From DAOTTY01 sp964451095 (GTDB lineage: Bacteria > Chloroflexota > Anaerolineae > Aggregatilineales > Phototrophicaceae), in assembly GCA_964451095.1 (NCBI GenBank), contig CAYVGI010000006.1:1-64000 (forward strand): DNA of 64,000 bases. The letters are read 5' to 3'. Within the stretch, counting starts at the first letter, position 1. Each line of letters begins with the position of its first letter. Position numbers and translations under genes: made by a program. Below the pieces are notes generated by a model, which saw only the letters and a list, made by a program, of their open reading frames with translations, did not search any database and had not been told where the DNA came from. Of the stretch, positions 9,388-19,122 are shown piece after piece.

Positions 9388-11232
9388 ATGAACTGGACAC
9401 GACGCGCTACGCTGATGCTCATTGCAGTGCTGGCGCTCGCAGCGGGGATGCGCTTTGCCCGCCCCGGCGTGGTGGAGTTTAAGCACGACGAGGCGTATCT
9501 GTCGCTGCTGGCGCTAGATGCCCTGGCAGCACGCGAGTTCCCGCTGCTGGGGATGCCGTCGTCTGTGGGTGTGCCAAACGCCCCAGCAAGTGTGTGGCTG
9601 ATGATGATCCCCTACGCTTTTACCACCAACCCGCTGATCGCAACCGGGTTGGTGGCGCTGCTGAACACGGCAGGCGTGGGACTGCTGTTCGTGCTGGCGC
9701 GGCGGCTGTTCAACCGGGAGATTGCGCTGTTCGCGGGGCTGCTCTACGCGGTGAACCCCTGGGCGGTGCTGTACAGCCGCAAAATCTGGGCACAGGACAT
9801 GCACACGCCATTTTTGCTGCTAGCGCTGTGGTTCGGGGTGCTGGGCTTTTGGGATGGGCGGCGCGTGTTCCAGGTGTTGTGCCTGCCTGTGCTGCTGTTC
9901 GCCCTACAAATGCACTACGCAGCGTGGATACTGCTGCCGCTGTACGCGGTACTGCTGGTCACAGGGCGCAAGCATATCTCGTGGGCGGCGCTGGTGGTGA
10001 GTGTGCTGCTTGGCGTGCTGGTACTGCTGCCGTTTGGCGTGGGAGCGTGGCAAACATGGCAGGAGAATCCGACCCTGTTCACCGATGCAACGACGGGTGA
10101 TGAACGCAGCATCACCCTCCAGATTGATGCGCTGGTATATCACGCTCAACTCGCTACAGGTTTGGGCGTGGATAGCGAAATGACGGGGGCATCCCTATCC
10201 AATAGCCTGATGCTCGTCCCTACGCTGTTCCTGGGATTTTTTGTGGTGTGGGGCATCATCAGCGGCTTGTTAGGCTACGGGCGTTCTACGTTGTTCGTTT
10301 TGTTGTTGCCAGCGCTGTCTATTGTTGCTTTCTCCATCTCCTGGACAGACGTGTTTGTTCACTACTTCATCACCAGCATTCCGGCGCTGTGTGTGCTGGC
10401 AAGCATCGGTCTATTTGGTGCTTCTACCGATTTGCTGCAAGGTACCATGGGGAACCCAAAGCAGTTAGCCTACTCATCCGTCGCCATTATTGGCGTTATT
10501 CAGATTGTTCTCTGGTTCCAACTGCTGAGCTACGCCAACCGGAATGCGACGGCTTTTGGCATTCCACTGCACTACCGCCTGGACGTTCGGGAAGCGCTGA
10601 TGCCACATGACGACGTGCTGCTCATCAGTGATGGTTATCGCACCCTGTACGACGAGGACCCAGCGGTATGGGCGGTACTGCTGCACGGCGATGCGTGCTT
10701 GCGTGCGATAAGTGGCGATAACTTTACTGTTTTTCCCACCGCAGATGCCATCACAGTGATTACTGAACCCGATAGCCCATCCAGACCGGGCTACACCGCA
10801 CAAGAGATAACGACGGTGCCGCCGTACACCCTCTATCAACCACAAATCGTGCGGGAATCCCTGTCCCCAACCGCCCCTATCACGTTCGACAGTGGTGTAC
10901 AGGTCGTCGGCGTATCGCTACAGGACAACATTTTGCGGCTGGAATGGGCGATGCCGCGCTCCCAACCGGGTGTGGATTTGCAATACTTCGCGCACTTCAT
11001 TGACGCCGACGGCGAGCGCATTGCCCAACGGGATGCTGAGTTTTTGCCCGGTCGTTGGTGGTGTGAGGGCGACACGCTCATGACGCAGATTGATGTGAAT
11101 GTCCCCCCAGAAACGCAGTCCATGCGCGTGGGCATGTACGCGCTCACGCCAAGTGGCGGGTTTGTGAATGCGAACGTTGTGGACAGCGAAGGCACCCCGA
11201 TTGCTACCTGGGGCGATGTGCCGCTGCCCTAG
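9388..11232 (+). CDS. Polytopic GT-C (PMT/ArnT-like) glycosyltransferase-type membrane protein
   Basis: The 614-residue protein has an N-terminal membrane anchor, a DE pair in the first outer loop (KHDEAYLSLLALDALA), about ten further hydrophobic helices to residue 370 or so, and a soluble C-terminal part of about 200 residues. This is the layout of GT39/GT83-type GT-C enzymes, which move sugars from lipid-phosphate donors outside the membrane. The acidic pair after helix 1 is the likely catalytic site. ATG 9388 follows AAGG at 5 bases; ATG 9376 is an alternative. Acceptor and donor are unknown. The C-terminal domain was not recognised and looks beta-rich. Confidence 0.7.
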   Translation: MNWTRRATLMLIAVLALAAGMRFARPGVVEFKHDEAYLSLLALDALAAREFPLLGMPSSVGVPNAPASVWLMMIPYAFTTNPLIATGLVALLNTAGVGLLFVLARRLFNREIALFAGLLYAVNPWAVLYSRKIWAQDMHTPFLLLALWFGVLGFWDGRRVFQVLCLPVLLFALQMHYAAWILLPLYAVLLVTGRKHISWAALVVSVLLGVLVLLPFGVGAWQTWQENPTLFTDATTGDERSITLQIDALVYHAQLATGLGVDSEMTGASLSNSLMLVPTLFLGFFVVWGIISGLLGYGRSTLFVLLLPALSIVAFSISWTDVFVHYFITSIPALCVLASIGLFGASTDLLQGTMGNPKQLAYSSVAIIGVIQIVLWFQLLSYANRNATAFGIPLHYRLDVREALMPHDDVLLISDGYRTLYDEDPAVWAVLLHGDACLRAISGDNFTVFPTADAITVITEPDSPSRPGYTAQEITTVPPYTLYQPQIVRESLSPTAPITFDSGVQVVGVSLQDNILRLEWAMPRSQPGVDLQYFAHFIDADGERIAQRDAEFLPGRWWCEGDTLMTQIDVNVPPETQSMRVGMYALTPSGGFVNANVVDSEGTPIATWGDVPLP

Positions 11233-11274
11233 CGATGATATACTGGGTGTGATGATGAGTGAATCGAGTCGGTA

Positions 11275-11748
11275 ATGGCACTCAGAGAAAACAATCAAGC
11301 TAGGCAAAAGCTATCTGCCACCCTAACACTTTGGGCAAAAGGTGACGACGATAAGCCGAAAGAGCTTGCCCTACCCGTTGAAGTTGATGTGGCAGCGTTC
11401 GAAACAACGTCGCTAGCGACACTGGTGCGCTACCTGGAGCAGTCCGCAGCGGGCAGCACACAAAATATCACGTTTCCATTTGAGGAGATGCACCGCTGGA
11501 AGTGGCACCAGCGGGTTTTAACGCCGATTTGGGTGGTCGTAACAGCCGTCACCACAATTACTTTTACGCTGCTGGTACGCGGGCAACTGTTGAACTTAAG
11601 TTTTGGTCTCGAAACCGCTACCCTTGCCGGGGTCAGTGTCGGCGGTTGGATATTTCTGCTGAGCTACTGGGGGTTGGAGGCATATCGAAACAGACGACAT
11701 GGTGAACTGCGCAGGAAGGTCGAGTCAGTTATGAGGGCGTCACGTTGA
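11275..11748 (+). CDS. Hypothetical protein with two transmembrane helices
   Basis: I do not recognise this 157-residue protein. About 80 soluble residues precede two hydrophobic helices (around 82-103 and 113-134) and a short basic tail. It overlaps the next small gene by 4 bases (TTGA), so the two are cotranslated. A TATACT at 11238-11243 may be a -10. The pair occupies the place directly upstream of rsmH where mraZ usually sits, but neither resembles MraZ. Base composition looks slightly less GC-rich than the neighbours. Confidence 0.6.
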   Translation: MALRENNQARQKLSATLTLWAKGDDDKPKELALPVEVDVAAFETTSLATLVRYLEQSAAGSTQNITFPFEEMHRWKWHQRVLTPIWVVVTAVTTITFTLLVRGQLLNLSFGLETATLAGVSVGGWIFLLSYWGLEAYRNRRHGELRRKVESVMRASR

Positions 11749-12080
11749 AGCAGCCAGTAAGCGATCTTGACACGAATGCCAAGCAGCGCATTGATTATTA
11801 TGCTGGACAGTTCACCTACGATTTGACAACCGAGGCGCTAAGAGCGGCGTCGCCATATCCTATCGAAGCGAAGCACGTCGATAAGGCGTGGCAAACACTC
11901 AACAAGGCGAACCGCAGGTGGCTCAAACAGTTGCGCGAATCGCTCATTTTCTTGGGCGGTACTCTCGTGAGTGTTCTGCTCCAGGCAGCACTAACCCAAC
12001 CTGTTATTCCAACGCGGCAAGCGATGTTTGGCTTGCTCGGTGTCATACTTGTAGCAATCGCTTTTCAATTTGATGCCTAA
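11745..12080 (+). CDS. Hypothetical small membrane protein
   Basis: This 111-residue protein of unknown function starts with TTG inside the previous stop. Its first 65 residues are soluble and partly helical. Two hydrophobic segments follow (about 69-86 and 91-108), and the chain ends straight after the second. The stop is 3 bases before the rsmH ATG, so it is probably part of the same transcript as the division cluster. No known dcw-associated family was recognised. Confidence 0.55.
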   Translation: MKQPVSDLDTNAKQRIDYYAGQFTYDLTTEALRAASPYPIEAKHVDKAWQTLNKANRRWLKQLRESLIFLGGTLVSVLLQAALTQPVIPTRQAMFGLLGVILVAIAFQFDA

Positions 12081-12083
12081 ATC

Positions 12084-13001
12084 ATGATTTACCACACCCC
12101 CGTTCTACTGGCTCAAGTGCTAGACGCACTCATCACCAACCCACCGCCACAGCGCGTGATTGATGGTACGCTGGGCGCAGGCGGGCACACGCGGGCGTTG
12201 CTGGAGGCGGGCGCGGGCGCGGTGCTGGGGCTTGACCAGGACGAAAGCGCCCTCGCGCTGGCACAGGCGATGTTAGGTGCGTTCGAGGGGCGGCTGCACA
12301 CAGCGCACACCAACTACGAAAATATGCTAAACGCTGCCGCCCAGGTCGGTTGGTCTGCCGTGGACGGCATTCTGCTGGACATTGGGGTATCGTCCATGCA
12401 GCTAGACCAGGGAGAACGCGGCTTTTCGTTCGGCAAAGACGGTCCGTTGGACATGCGCATGGACACATCCGGTGGGCAGACTGCCGCCGACCTCGTTAAC
12501 ACCTGGGATGCAGACGCACTGGCGGACATCTTCTACCGCTACGGGGAGGAACGCCACGGCAGGCGGCTGGCGCGGGATATTGTTGCCAACCGCCCCTACC
12601 AGACCACGCGCGACCTGGTGCGCGTTATTGAGGCGAACAAACCCGCCCAGTGGAAAGAGAAAATCCACCCTGCAACGCGAGTGTTCCAGGCGCTGCGCAT
12701 TGCCGTGAACGACGAACTGGGGGTACTAGAGCGCACGCTGCCGCAAGCGATTGACCTGCTGCGCCCAGGGGGGCGGCTGGCGGTCATTAGCTTTCACAGC
12801 CTGGAAGACCGCATCGTGAAGCAGGCGTTCAAGTACGCGGCGGATGACTGCATCTGCCCACCGGAGCAGCCAATTTGCACCTGTGATAAGACCGCACAGG
12901 TCAAGATCATCACGCGCAAGCCCCTAACGGCGAGCGCAGCGGAAATAGAAGCAAACCCGCGCAGCCGCAGCGCCAAATTGAGAGTCGCGGAGAAGATATA
13001 A
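12084..13001 (+). CDS. rsmH: 16S rRNA (cytosine(1402)-N(4))-methyltransferase
   Basis: RsmH (MraW) methylates N4 of C1402 in 16S rRNA and is the classic first enzyme gene of dcw clusters. The 305 residues show the SAM-binding TLGAGGHTRALLEAG near the N-terminus, LDIGVSSMQLDQGERGFSF, MRMD, and the late FHSLEDRIVKQAFK and RSRSAKLRVAEK blocks. It is full length. No Shine-Dalgarno is evident at the ATG, which fits translation coupled to the gene 3 bases upstream. Confidence 0.97.
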   Translation: MIYHTPVLLAQVLDALITNPPPQRVIDGTLGAGGHTRALLEAGAGAVLGLDQDESALALAQAMLGAFEGRLHTAHTNYENMLNAAAQVGWSAVDGILLDIGVSSMQLDQGERGFSFGKDGPLDMRMDTSGGQTAADLVNTWDADALADIFYRYGEERHGRRLARDIVANRPYQTTRDLVRVIEANKPAQWKEKIHPATRVFQALRIAVNDELGVLERTLPQAIDLLRPGGRLAVISFHSLEDRIVKQAFKYAADDCICPPEQPICTCDKTAQVKIITRKPLTASAAEIEANPRSRSAKLRVAEKI

Positions 13002-13003
13002 CC

Positions 13004-13486
13004 ATGGGAATGGGCAAGAACTGGGTTCAACAGGCGGTAAGGCGCTCCCCGCTGCGGGGGCAGCAGCAGGTCTTCGGGCTGATTTTGCTAGCGCTGTTCA
13101 TGGCAGTGATTGTCGGGGCGCTGTACCTGTCCAACGTGGCAGACACATCCACGACCGGACGCCAGCTTGAGGCGCTGCTAGTGGAGCGCGACCAACTCGA
13201 ACAGACGAACGAGCAGTTGCGCGTGGAAATCGCGGAGCTGCGCAGTGTGCCCCGGCTCATCGCCCGTGCAGAGGAGTTGGGCTTCCGGCAGGCGGGCAGC
13301 GCCGCAGTGGAGTACCTGGTTGTGCAGGGCTACAACCCGCAGCGCTCACGCACGGTTGCGCCGCTTGACGAGCCGGAAGCAGACGCACTCACCTACGACG
13401 AGACGTTTATCGGCTGGCTGCAACAACGCGCCGATGAACTCTCCCAGCAGTTCAGCAACTATAACCGCCGCTTCGGGGGGAGCTAA
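13004..13486 (+). CDS. ftsL: FtsL-like septal membrane protein
   Basis: The 160-residue protein has a basic cytoplasmic start, one membrane helix (about 23-45) and a leucine-rich coiled coil (about 51-82). That is the topology of FtsL/DivIC, the bitopic partners of FtsQ and the septal synthase. It lies exactly where ftsL sits, 2 bases after rsmH and 3 bases before ftsI. Sequence similarity in this family is weak, so the name rests on topology and position. The 75-residue tail after the coiled coil is longer than usual. Confidence 0.75.
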   Translation: MGMGKNWVQQAVRRSPLRGQQQVFGLILLALFMAVIVGALYLSNVADTSTTGRQLEALLVERDQLEQTNEQLRVEIAELRSVPRLIARAEELGFRQAGSAAVEYLVVQGYNPQRSRTVAPLDEPEADALTYDETFIGWLQQRADELSQQFSNYNRRFGGS

Positions 13487-13489
13487 CGC

Positions 13490-15280
13490 ATGGCATCCAC
13501 GCCGTATAACCGCTACAAAACCACCAACCAGCAGGAGAGCCTGCGCCGTCGTTTGCCTATCGTTGTCGGGCTCATGATCCTGGCAACGGTGTATCTGGTC
13601 GTCAAGCTGGTGACGTTCCAGTATCAGCCGTCGTTCGTGATGAGCTACTACAACCGCCTTGCGAACTACAACTACAACGAAAACCGCCGGGTGGCATCCG
13701 CTCGCGGTGTGATTTACGACCGGGACGGCAACCCGCTCGCCAGCAATACCATTGACTACGAGATCGGCATCAGCCCCAGCCTGATTGCAGAGCCGCAGCG
13801 TGTGTCTACACAGCTTGCCGACTCGCTGAACGAGTACGGCATCCGCGAGATTGATGTGCTGGACGCGCTGCGCAGCGGCGACCCGTGGGTGCTGCTGGCA
13901 AAGCCCGTCCGCCCGGAGGTTGCGGAGCAGGTGCGCAACCTTGACCTGTTAGGTGTTACCATTAGCGCCCAGCCACGCCGCCTGTACCCGCAGGGCACGC
14001 TGGGGGCACAGTTATTGGGCTTCGTTGCAGGTGATCAGAGCAGCTTGCAGCCGTTCCGGGGTTACAACGGCGTGGAGGGTTACTACGAGAATGAGCTTGC
14101 CGGGCGCGTGCGTGACGAAACCGTGAGCCTCATCCCGTTCGACCTGCCAGAAGACCGCGCGTTTGACGACCAGGGCAGCGACCTTGTGCTCACGATTGAC
14201 CGAGACATTCAATTCATCGTGGAGAGCGAGCTACAGTTTGCGATTGCGGAAAGTGGCGCATCGAGCGGTACCATCATCGTGATGAACCCGCGCACGGGCG
14301 AAATCCTGGCGATGGCAAGCCAACCGTCCTACGACCCGAACAACTTCTTCGCCATAGATGACCCGGACCTGCTGCGTAACCCGGCAATCAGTGATGAGTA
14401 CGAGCCGGGGTCGGTCATGAAGGTGATTACCATGGCAGCAGCACTTGACCTGAACGCGGTATCCCCGCAGGACACCTACGTGGACAACGGTGTTATCGAG
14501 GTGGGTGGCATTACCATCCCGAACGCCGACCGACAGGCACGCGGCGTGGTCGGCATGGAGCAAATTCTGGTGCAGTCGCTTAACGTGGGCGCGGCAACAC
14601 TGAGCCTGCAAATGGGACCGACCAACTTCTACGAAAAGCTGGACGACTTCGGCTTCGGGCGCTCTGCTGGGGTTGACCTGGAAGGGGAGGCGGGCGGCAC
14701 GATGTTCATGCCGGGCGACCCCAACTGGAGCGAGAGCAACCTGGCAACAAACAGCTTCGGGCAGGGCATTGCAGTCACGCCGCTGCAAATGGTTACCGCC
14801 GTCAGCGCGATTGCCAACGACGGGCTGATGATGCAGCCGCACATTGTGCACCAAATCGTGGACGGCAACCGCATCTACCCCTCGCAGCCGTCATCGCTTA
14901 AGCGTGCCATCTCTCCGGAGTCCGCCCAAATCGTGCGGGACATGATGACGCTCACCGTGCAGGACAACATCACCAACGCACAGGTGCCCGGCTACAGCAT
15001 CGCGGGCAAGTCTGGCACGGCGGAAATCCCGACGCCGCTTGGCTACGAGCCGGATGCGTCCATTGCATCCTTTGTTGGCTTCTTCCCAGCAGATGACCCA
15101 CAGGTCATTGTGCTGGTCAAGATCGACCGCCCGGCGGGTTACTGGGGCAGCGTGGTTGCCGCGCCTGTGTTCGCCCGGCTTGCAGAGCGGCTGGTGATCC
15201 TGCTGGAAATTCCGTCCGACGACATCCGGCGCGGGCTAGTGGCAGAAGGCGGCACCGTGAATGACATTTGGGGCAACTAG
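13490..15280 (+). CDS. ftsI: Septal peptidoglycan transpeptidase (PBP3/FtsI class B PBP)
   Basis: FtsI cross-links septal peptidoglycan together with FtsW. The 596 residues contain one N-terminal anchor (about 22-42), the class B dimerisation domain starting at RGVIYDRDGNPLA, and the transpeptidase domain. That domain has S308-V-M-K311 (the acylated serine), S363-L-N365 and K507-S-G. The KSG triad is common in FtsI/SpoVD. No C-terminal PASTA repeats are present. GGAG lies 9 bases before the ATG, inside the end of ftsL. Confidence 0.95.
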   Translation: MASTPYNRYKTTNQQESLRRRLPIVVGLMILATVYLVVKLVTFQYQPSFVMSYYNRLANYNYNENRRVASARGVIYDRDGNPLASNTIDYEIGISPSLIAEPQRVSTQLADSLNEYGIREIDVLDALRSGDPWVLLAKPVRPEVAEQVRNLDLLGVTISAQPRRLYPQGTLGAQLLGFVAGDQSSLQPFRGYNGVEGYYENELAGRVRDETVSLIPFDLPEDRAFDDQGSDLVLTIDRDIQFIVESELQFAIAESGASSGTIIVMNPRTGEILAMASQPSYDPNNFFAIDDPDLLRNPAISDEYEPGSVMKVITMAAALDLNAVSPQDTYVDNGVIEVGGITIPNADRQARGVVGMEQILVQSLNVGAATLSLQMGPTNFYEKLDDFGFGRSAGVDLEGEAGGTMFMPGDPNWSESNLATNSFGQGIAVTPLQMVTAVSAIANDGLMMQPHIVHQIVDGNRIYPSQPSSLKRAISPESAQIVRDMMTLTVQDNITNAQVPGYSIAGKSGTAEIPTPLGYEPDASIASFVGFFPADDPQVIVLVKIDRPAGYWGSVVAAPVFARLAERLVILLEIPSDDIRRGLVAEGGTVNDIWGN

Positions 15281-15282
15281 CC

Positions 15283-16314
15283 ATGATCGTTGAAGACCCA
15301 ACCGCAACCGGGCTGCCGTTTACGCTCACTGCCGGGGCAATTGCCTTCCTGCTGGGCGTGATCTGGGGCGGTCCGTTTGTGGAGATCTTGCAGCGGCTAG
15401 GCATTGGGAAGCGCATCCGGGCAGAACTCGGTGAGGCGCACCAGCAAAAGGCGGGCACGCCGACCATGGGCGGCATCATGATTATCGTGCCAACGGTGGT
15501 CATCACCCTGGCGCTGAACATGGTGAACATCATCCGCAGTGGGCAGGGCGCGAGCATCTTGCTGCCGCTGTTTGTGATGGTCGGCTTTGCTATCCTGGGC
15601 ATGATTGACGACTGGGAAGGTATTCAGGAGCGCGGCGCAGTGGGCGAGGGCATCACTGCGCGCGTGAAGTTCACTGCACAGGTGCTGCTGGCGCTGGTGA
15701 CGGCGCTCATCTTCTCGCTGTACCAGGGTGGCTTCTCGTTTGCGAACGTAATCTTGCTGCCGCTGCTGGGCGGTGCCACACTGCCCGTGAGTCCGTGGCT
15801 GTTTGTGCCGCTGATGACGTTCATCATCGTGTCCACATCCAACGCTATCAACCTGACGGATGGGCTGGACGGACTGGCGGGCATCATCAGCGCGAGCGCG
15901 TTTGCCGCCTATGGCGTGATCAGCTTTACACAGGGGCAGGTGTTCATCACGCAGTTCTGCTTTGTGATTGTGGGGTCGCTGTTTGCGTTTTTGTGGTTCA
16001 ACGCTCACCCGGCGCAGCTATTCATGGGCGACACGGGTTCCCTGGCGCTGGGTGCGACACTGGGCGTTGTGGCGGTGATGACCGGGCAGTGGCTGCTGCT
16101 GCCTGTGATTGCGCTGGTGCCTGTAGCGGAGACGCTCTCGGTGATCTTGCAGGTGGCGTACTTCCGCTGGACGGGTGGGCAGCGTTTGTTCCGGCAGGCA
16201 CCACTGCACGGGCACTTTGAACTCGGTGGCTGGAGCGAGATGCAGATTGTGCAGCGTTTTTGGCTGGTGGGCATCCTCAGTGCGTTTGTGGGTGTTGCGC
16301 TGGCGCTGCTGTAG
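15283..16314 (+). CDS. mraY: Phospho-N-acetylmuramoyl-pentapeptide transferase
   Basis: MraY transfers phospho-MurNAc-pentapeptide to undecaprenyl phosphate, making lipid I on the inner face of the membrane. The 343-residue protein has about ten helices and family blocks KAGTPTMGGIM, MIDDWEG, NAINLTDGLDGLA, WFNAHPAQLFMGDTGSLALGA and the late HGHFEL. ATG 15283 was chosen over an in-frame TTG 15 bases upstream that overlaps ftsI. The next gene, murD, starts about 80 bases on. Confidence 0.96.
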   Translation: MIVEDPTATGLPFTLTAGAIAFLLGVIWGGPFVEILQRLGIGKRIRAELGEAHQQKAGTPTMGGIMIIVPTVVITLALNMVNIIRSGQGASILLPLFVMVGFAILGMIDDWEGIQERGAVGEGITARVKFTAQVLLALVTALIFSLYQGGFSFANVILLPLLGGATLPVSPWLFVPLMTFIIVSTSNAINLTDGLDGLAGIISASAFAAYGVISFTQGQVFITQFCFVIVGSLFAFLWFNAHPAQLFMGDTGSLALGATLGVVAVMTGQWLLLPVIALVPVAETLSVILQVAYFRWTGGQRLFRQAPLHGHFELGGWSEMQIVQRFWLVGILSAFVGVALALL

Positions 16315-16400
16315 GGCAAAAGCAAAAATAGGGAGCACCACAGGCACGGCAATGGTATCTCAAAATTGGTGCTATGGATGAGTGAAGGCAATTGAGCGGC

Positions 16401-17765
16401 ATGGACGCACTGAGCGGCAAACACGTCATCGTATTGGGCTTTGCGCGGCAGGGGCAGGCACTCGCCCGCTGGCTGCCCACCGTGGGGGCGCGGGTGACGG
16501 TCACTGACGGCAAGAGCGCGGAAGCGCTTGGCATCACCCCGGCGGACTACCCCGGCGTGGACTTTGCGCTAGGCGACCACCCGGACTCCCTGCTAGACGC
16601 CGCCGACGCGCTGTGCGTCAGTGGGGGTGTGCCGCTCGCCATTCCGTTTGTGCAGGCGGCAGCCGAACGCGGCATCCCGCTAACCAACGACGCGCAGTTG
16701 TTCACGGAGCGCTGCCCGGCACCCATCGTCGGCATTACCGGCAGCGCGGGCAAAACCACCACAACCTCGCTTGCCGGGCAGATGATCGAGCGCGGCGGGT
16801 TCAAAACGTGGGTAGGCGGCAACATCGGCAATGTGCTGCTGGACGTGCTGCCGCAAATCCAGCCGGAAGACCGCGTGGTGATGGAACTCAGCAGCTTTCA
16901 GCTTGAGCTAATGACGGTTAGCCCCCAGGTTGCCGCTGTGCTGAACATCACGCCCAACCACCTGGACCGTCACGGCACCATGGACGCATACACCGCCGCC
17001 AAAGCGAACATCATCGCACACCAAACTGAGGCGGACACCGCCGTGCTGGGCTACGACGACGGCGGCAGCTATGGGCTGCGCGAGGATGTGCCCGGCGAAC
17101 TGCTGTGGTTTAGCACGGAGAGCATGGTATCTAACGGGGCGTTCCTGCTGGGGGAACGGCTGATGCTGGTAGGCGACGCACACCCCCACGGCGAGGCGGA
17201 GATGATCTGTGAGCGGCGAGAGGTGCCCCTGCGCGGCGAGCACAACTTGCGCAACGTGCTCGCGGCGTGTGCGCTTGCCGGGACAGTTGGCGTAGAACCC
17301 GAAACCATGGCGGCGGTCATCCGGGCGTTTGAGGGCGTGCCGCACCGCCTGGAAACCGTGCGCGTGCTAGGCGATGTGACCTACGTCAACGACAGCATTG
17401 CCACCGCGCCAGAACGGGTGCTGGCGGCGCTGCGCAGCTACACCGAACCGCTGGTGCTGCTGGTGGGCGGCGCAGATAAAAAGCTGCCGTGGGAGGAAAT
17501 GCTCACGCTGGCGGTGCGCAAATCCCGGCACATTATCGCGTTTGGGGGCGGCGCGGCAGATATTGTGCAGCGCCAACTGACCGACATGGACGAGGCAGAC
17601 ACCGTCACCCGTGTGGGCACGCTGGACGAGGCGGTGGCGTTAGCGCACCAGCTTGCCCAGCCCGGCGACGTGGTGCTGCTTTCGCCCGGCGGCACCAGCT
17701 ACGACGCCTACGCCGACTTCGCTGCACGCGGCGTTCACTTTCGTGAATTGGTGAGCGCGTTATAA
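16401..17765 (+). CDS. murD: UDP-N-acetylmuramoylalanine--D-glutamate ligase
   Basis: MurD adds D-glutamate to UDP-MurNAc-L-alanine using ATP. The 454 residues show the N-terminal Rossmann domain (VIVLGFARQGQALA), the P-loop GITGSAGKTTTT at about 111-122, ELSSFQLE, ITPNHLDRHG and the C-terminal ligase domain with VPHRLE and NDSIATAPER. An in-frame TTG at 16392 has a better spaced GAAGG and may be the real start, adding three residues. The stop codon overlaps a TATAAT element ahead of ftsW. Confidence 0.96.
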   Translation: MDALSGKHVIVLGFARQGQALARWLPTVGARVTVTDGKSAEALGITPADYPGVDFALGDHPDSLLDAADALCVSGGVPLAIPFVQAAAERGIPLTNDAQLFTERCPAPIVGITGSAGKTTTTSLAGQMIERGGFKTWVGGNIGNVLLDVLPQIQPEDRVVMELSSFQLELMTVSPQVAAVLNITPNHLDRHGTMDAYTAAKANIIAHQTEADTAVLGYDDGGSYGLREDVPGELLWFSTESMVSNGAFLLGERLMLVGDAHPHGEAEMICERREVPLRGEHNLRNVLAACALAGTVGVEPETMAAVIRAFEGVPHRLETVRVLGDVTYVNDSIATAPERVLAALRSYTEPLVLLVGGADKKLPWEEMLTLAVRKSRHIIAFGGGAADIVQRQLTDMDEADTVTRVGTLDEAVALAHQLAQPGDVVLLSPGGTSYDAYADFAARGVHFRELVSAL

Positions 17766-17766
17766 T
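17761..17766 (+). promoter_or_regulatory. Candidate -10 ahead of ftsW
   Basis: A perfect TATAAT overlaps the murD stop codon and lies 34 bases before the ftsW ATG. The -35 region is poor, so this may be a secondary internal promoter of the dcw cluster. Confidence 0.35.
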
Positions 17767-17799
17767 CAACATGAGGGTAATAATTCCAGGGGACAAACC

Positions 17800-19122
17800 A
17801 TGACCGACAACGCGCCGCAGTTTATTGACAACGACGCGCCACTCCCGCCGCTGGTACGCGGCGAAGCAAGACCCCGCGCCCATGTGGGCGCTGCCCGCGC
17901 CAAGGGCGAAACCCAGTTACCCGTGTGGCTGCGTGTGTTCGTCGGCGTGGACGTGTACATGCTCACCGTCGTCGGGATGCTGCTGGCAATTAGCCTGATG
18001 ATGGTCTACAGCACCACGTTCGACTGGGGCTACCGCGAGTTCAACAACCGGGCGCACTTTCTGTTCTTGCACGCCCGCACTATGGCTATCGGGCTGGTTT
18101 CCATGTTGTTGTTCACCTTCCTGGACTATCGCCTGCTGCGGCGCGTGGCGCTGCCCGCCCTACTGGTGGTCATCGGCGCGTTGACGGCGGTGCTGCTGTT
18201 CGGTGACGATGCGTTTGGTGCGCGGCGTGGTCTCATCGGCGGGCGCTTCCAGCCGGGTGAGGCAGCGCAGTTGATCACCGTGATTTACATGGCGGCGTGG
18301 CTCAGCGGCAAGCGCACCAAAATCCGCAGCATTGCCTATGGGTTGGTGCCGTTTGCTGTGTTGGTGGGCATCATTGGTGGGCTGGTGCTGCTGCAACCGG
18401 ACTTGTCTACGGCGGCGATCATCTTTGTGACGGCAGGGCTGATGTTCTTCCTTGCCGGGGCGAACATATTTCATATCGGCGTGGCAGGCGTGGGCATCAC
18501 CATGGCGGGCGCAGTTATGATCCAGCAGTTGAGCTACGCCCAGGATCGTATCGCGTCTTACTTTAGCGGCATCCAGGACTTAACCCAGACGAACTATCAC
18601 GTGCAGCAAGCGGTGCTGGCGTTTATTGAGGGCGGCTGGCTGGGCGTCGGTTTGGGCGCAGGACGCCAGAAGTTCGGCTACCTGCCCGCGCCACATACAG
18701 ACAGTATCTTCGCGTCTATTGGCGAGGAGCTGGGCATATTGGGCGCGGCGCTGGTGCTGGTGCTGTATGCGGTGTTCGTCTTCCGTGGGCTTGCCATTTC
18801 CACGCGGGCGAGAGACAGCTTTGGCTCACTGCTGGCAGCAGGCGTGACGATCTGGCTGGTCTCGCAGGCGCTGCTGAACATCGCTGTGATGACCGCCGCC
18901 CTGCCGTCTACCGGGGTGCCGCTGCCGCTGATTAGCTACGGCGGCTCGTCCATGACGGCGCTGCTCACCGGGATCGGCATCACCCTTAGCGTTTCCAGGG
19001 TTGCAGCACGTCAGCAACCGCCATCAGAACGGAGAGCGAGCACCCGTGCACATTCTCATCGCGGCGGGCGGAACCGGCGGGCACGTGTATCCCGCGCTAG
19101 CAGTCGCAGAAGCGATTCTTGA
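17800..19122 (+). CDS. ftsW: Septal lipid II polymerase FtsW (SEDS family)
   Basis: FtsW polymerises lipid II into glycan strands at the septum. The 440-residue protein has a soluble start of about 50 residues, about ten helices, and the SEDS signature near the end (TGVPLPLISYGGSS). AGGGGA precedes the ATG at normal spacing. After the final helix comes a basic tail rich in Arg and Ser (from about residue 408). Its last 77 bases are read in another frame as the start of murG, which explains the odd composition of the tail. Confidence 0.95.
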   Translation: MTDNAPQFIDNDAPLPPLVRGEARPRAHVGAARAKGETQLPVWLRVFVGVDVYMLTVVGMLLAISLMMVYSTTFDWGYREFNNRAHFLFLHARTMAIGLVSMLLFTFLDYRLLRRVALPALLVVIGALTAVLLFGDDAFGARRGLIGGRFQPGEAAQLITVIYMAAWLSGKRTKIRSIAYGLVPFAVLVGIIGGLVLLQPDLSTAAIIFVTAGLMFFLAGANIFHIGVAGVGITMAGAVMIQQLSYAQDRIASYFSGIQDLTQTNYHVQQAVLAFIEGGWLGVGLGAGRQKFGYLPAPHTDSIFASIGEELGILGAALVLVLYAVFVFRGLAISTRARDSFGSLLAAGVTIWLVSQALLNIAVMTAALPSTGVPLPLISYGGSSMTALLTGIGITLSVSRVAARQQPPSERRASTRAHSHRGGRNRRARVSRASSRRSDS

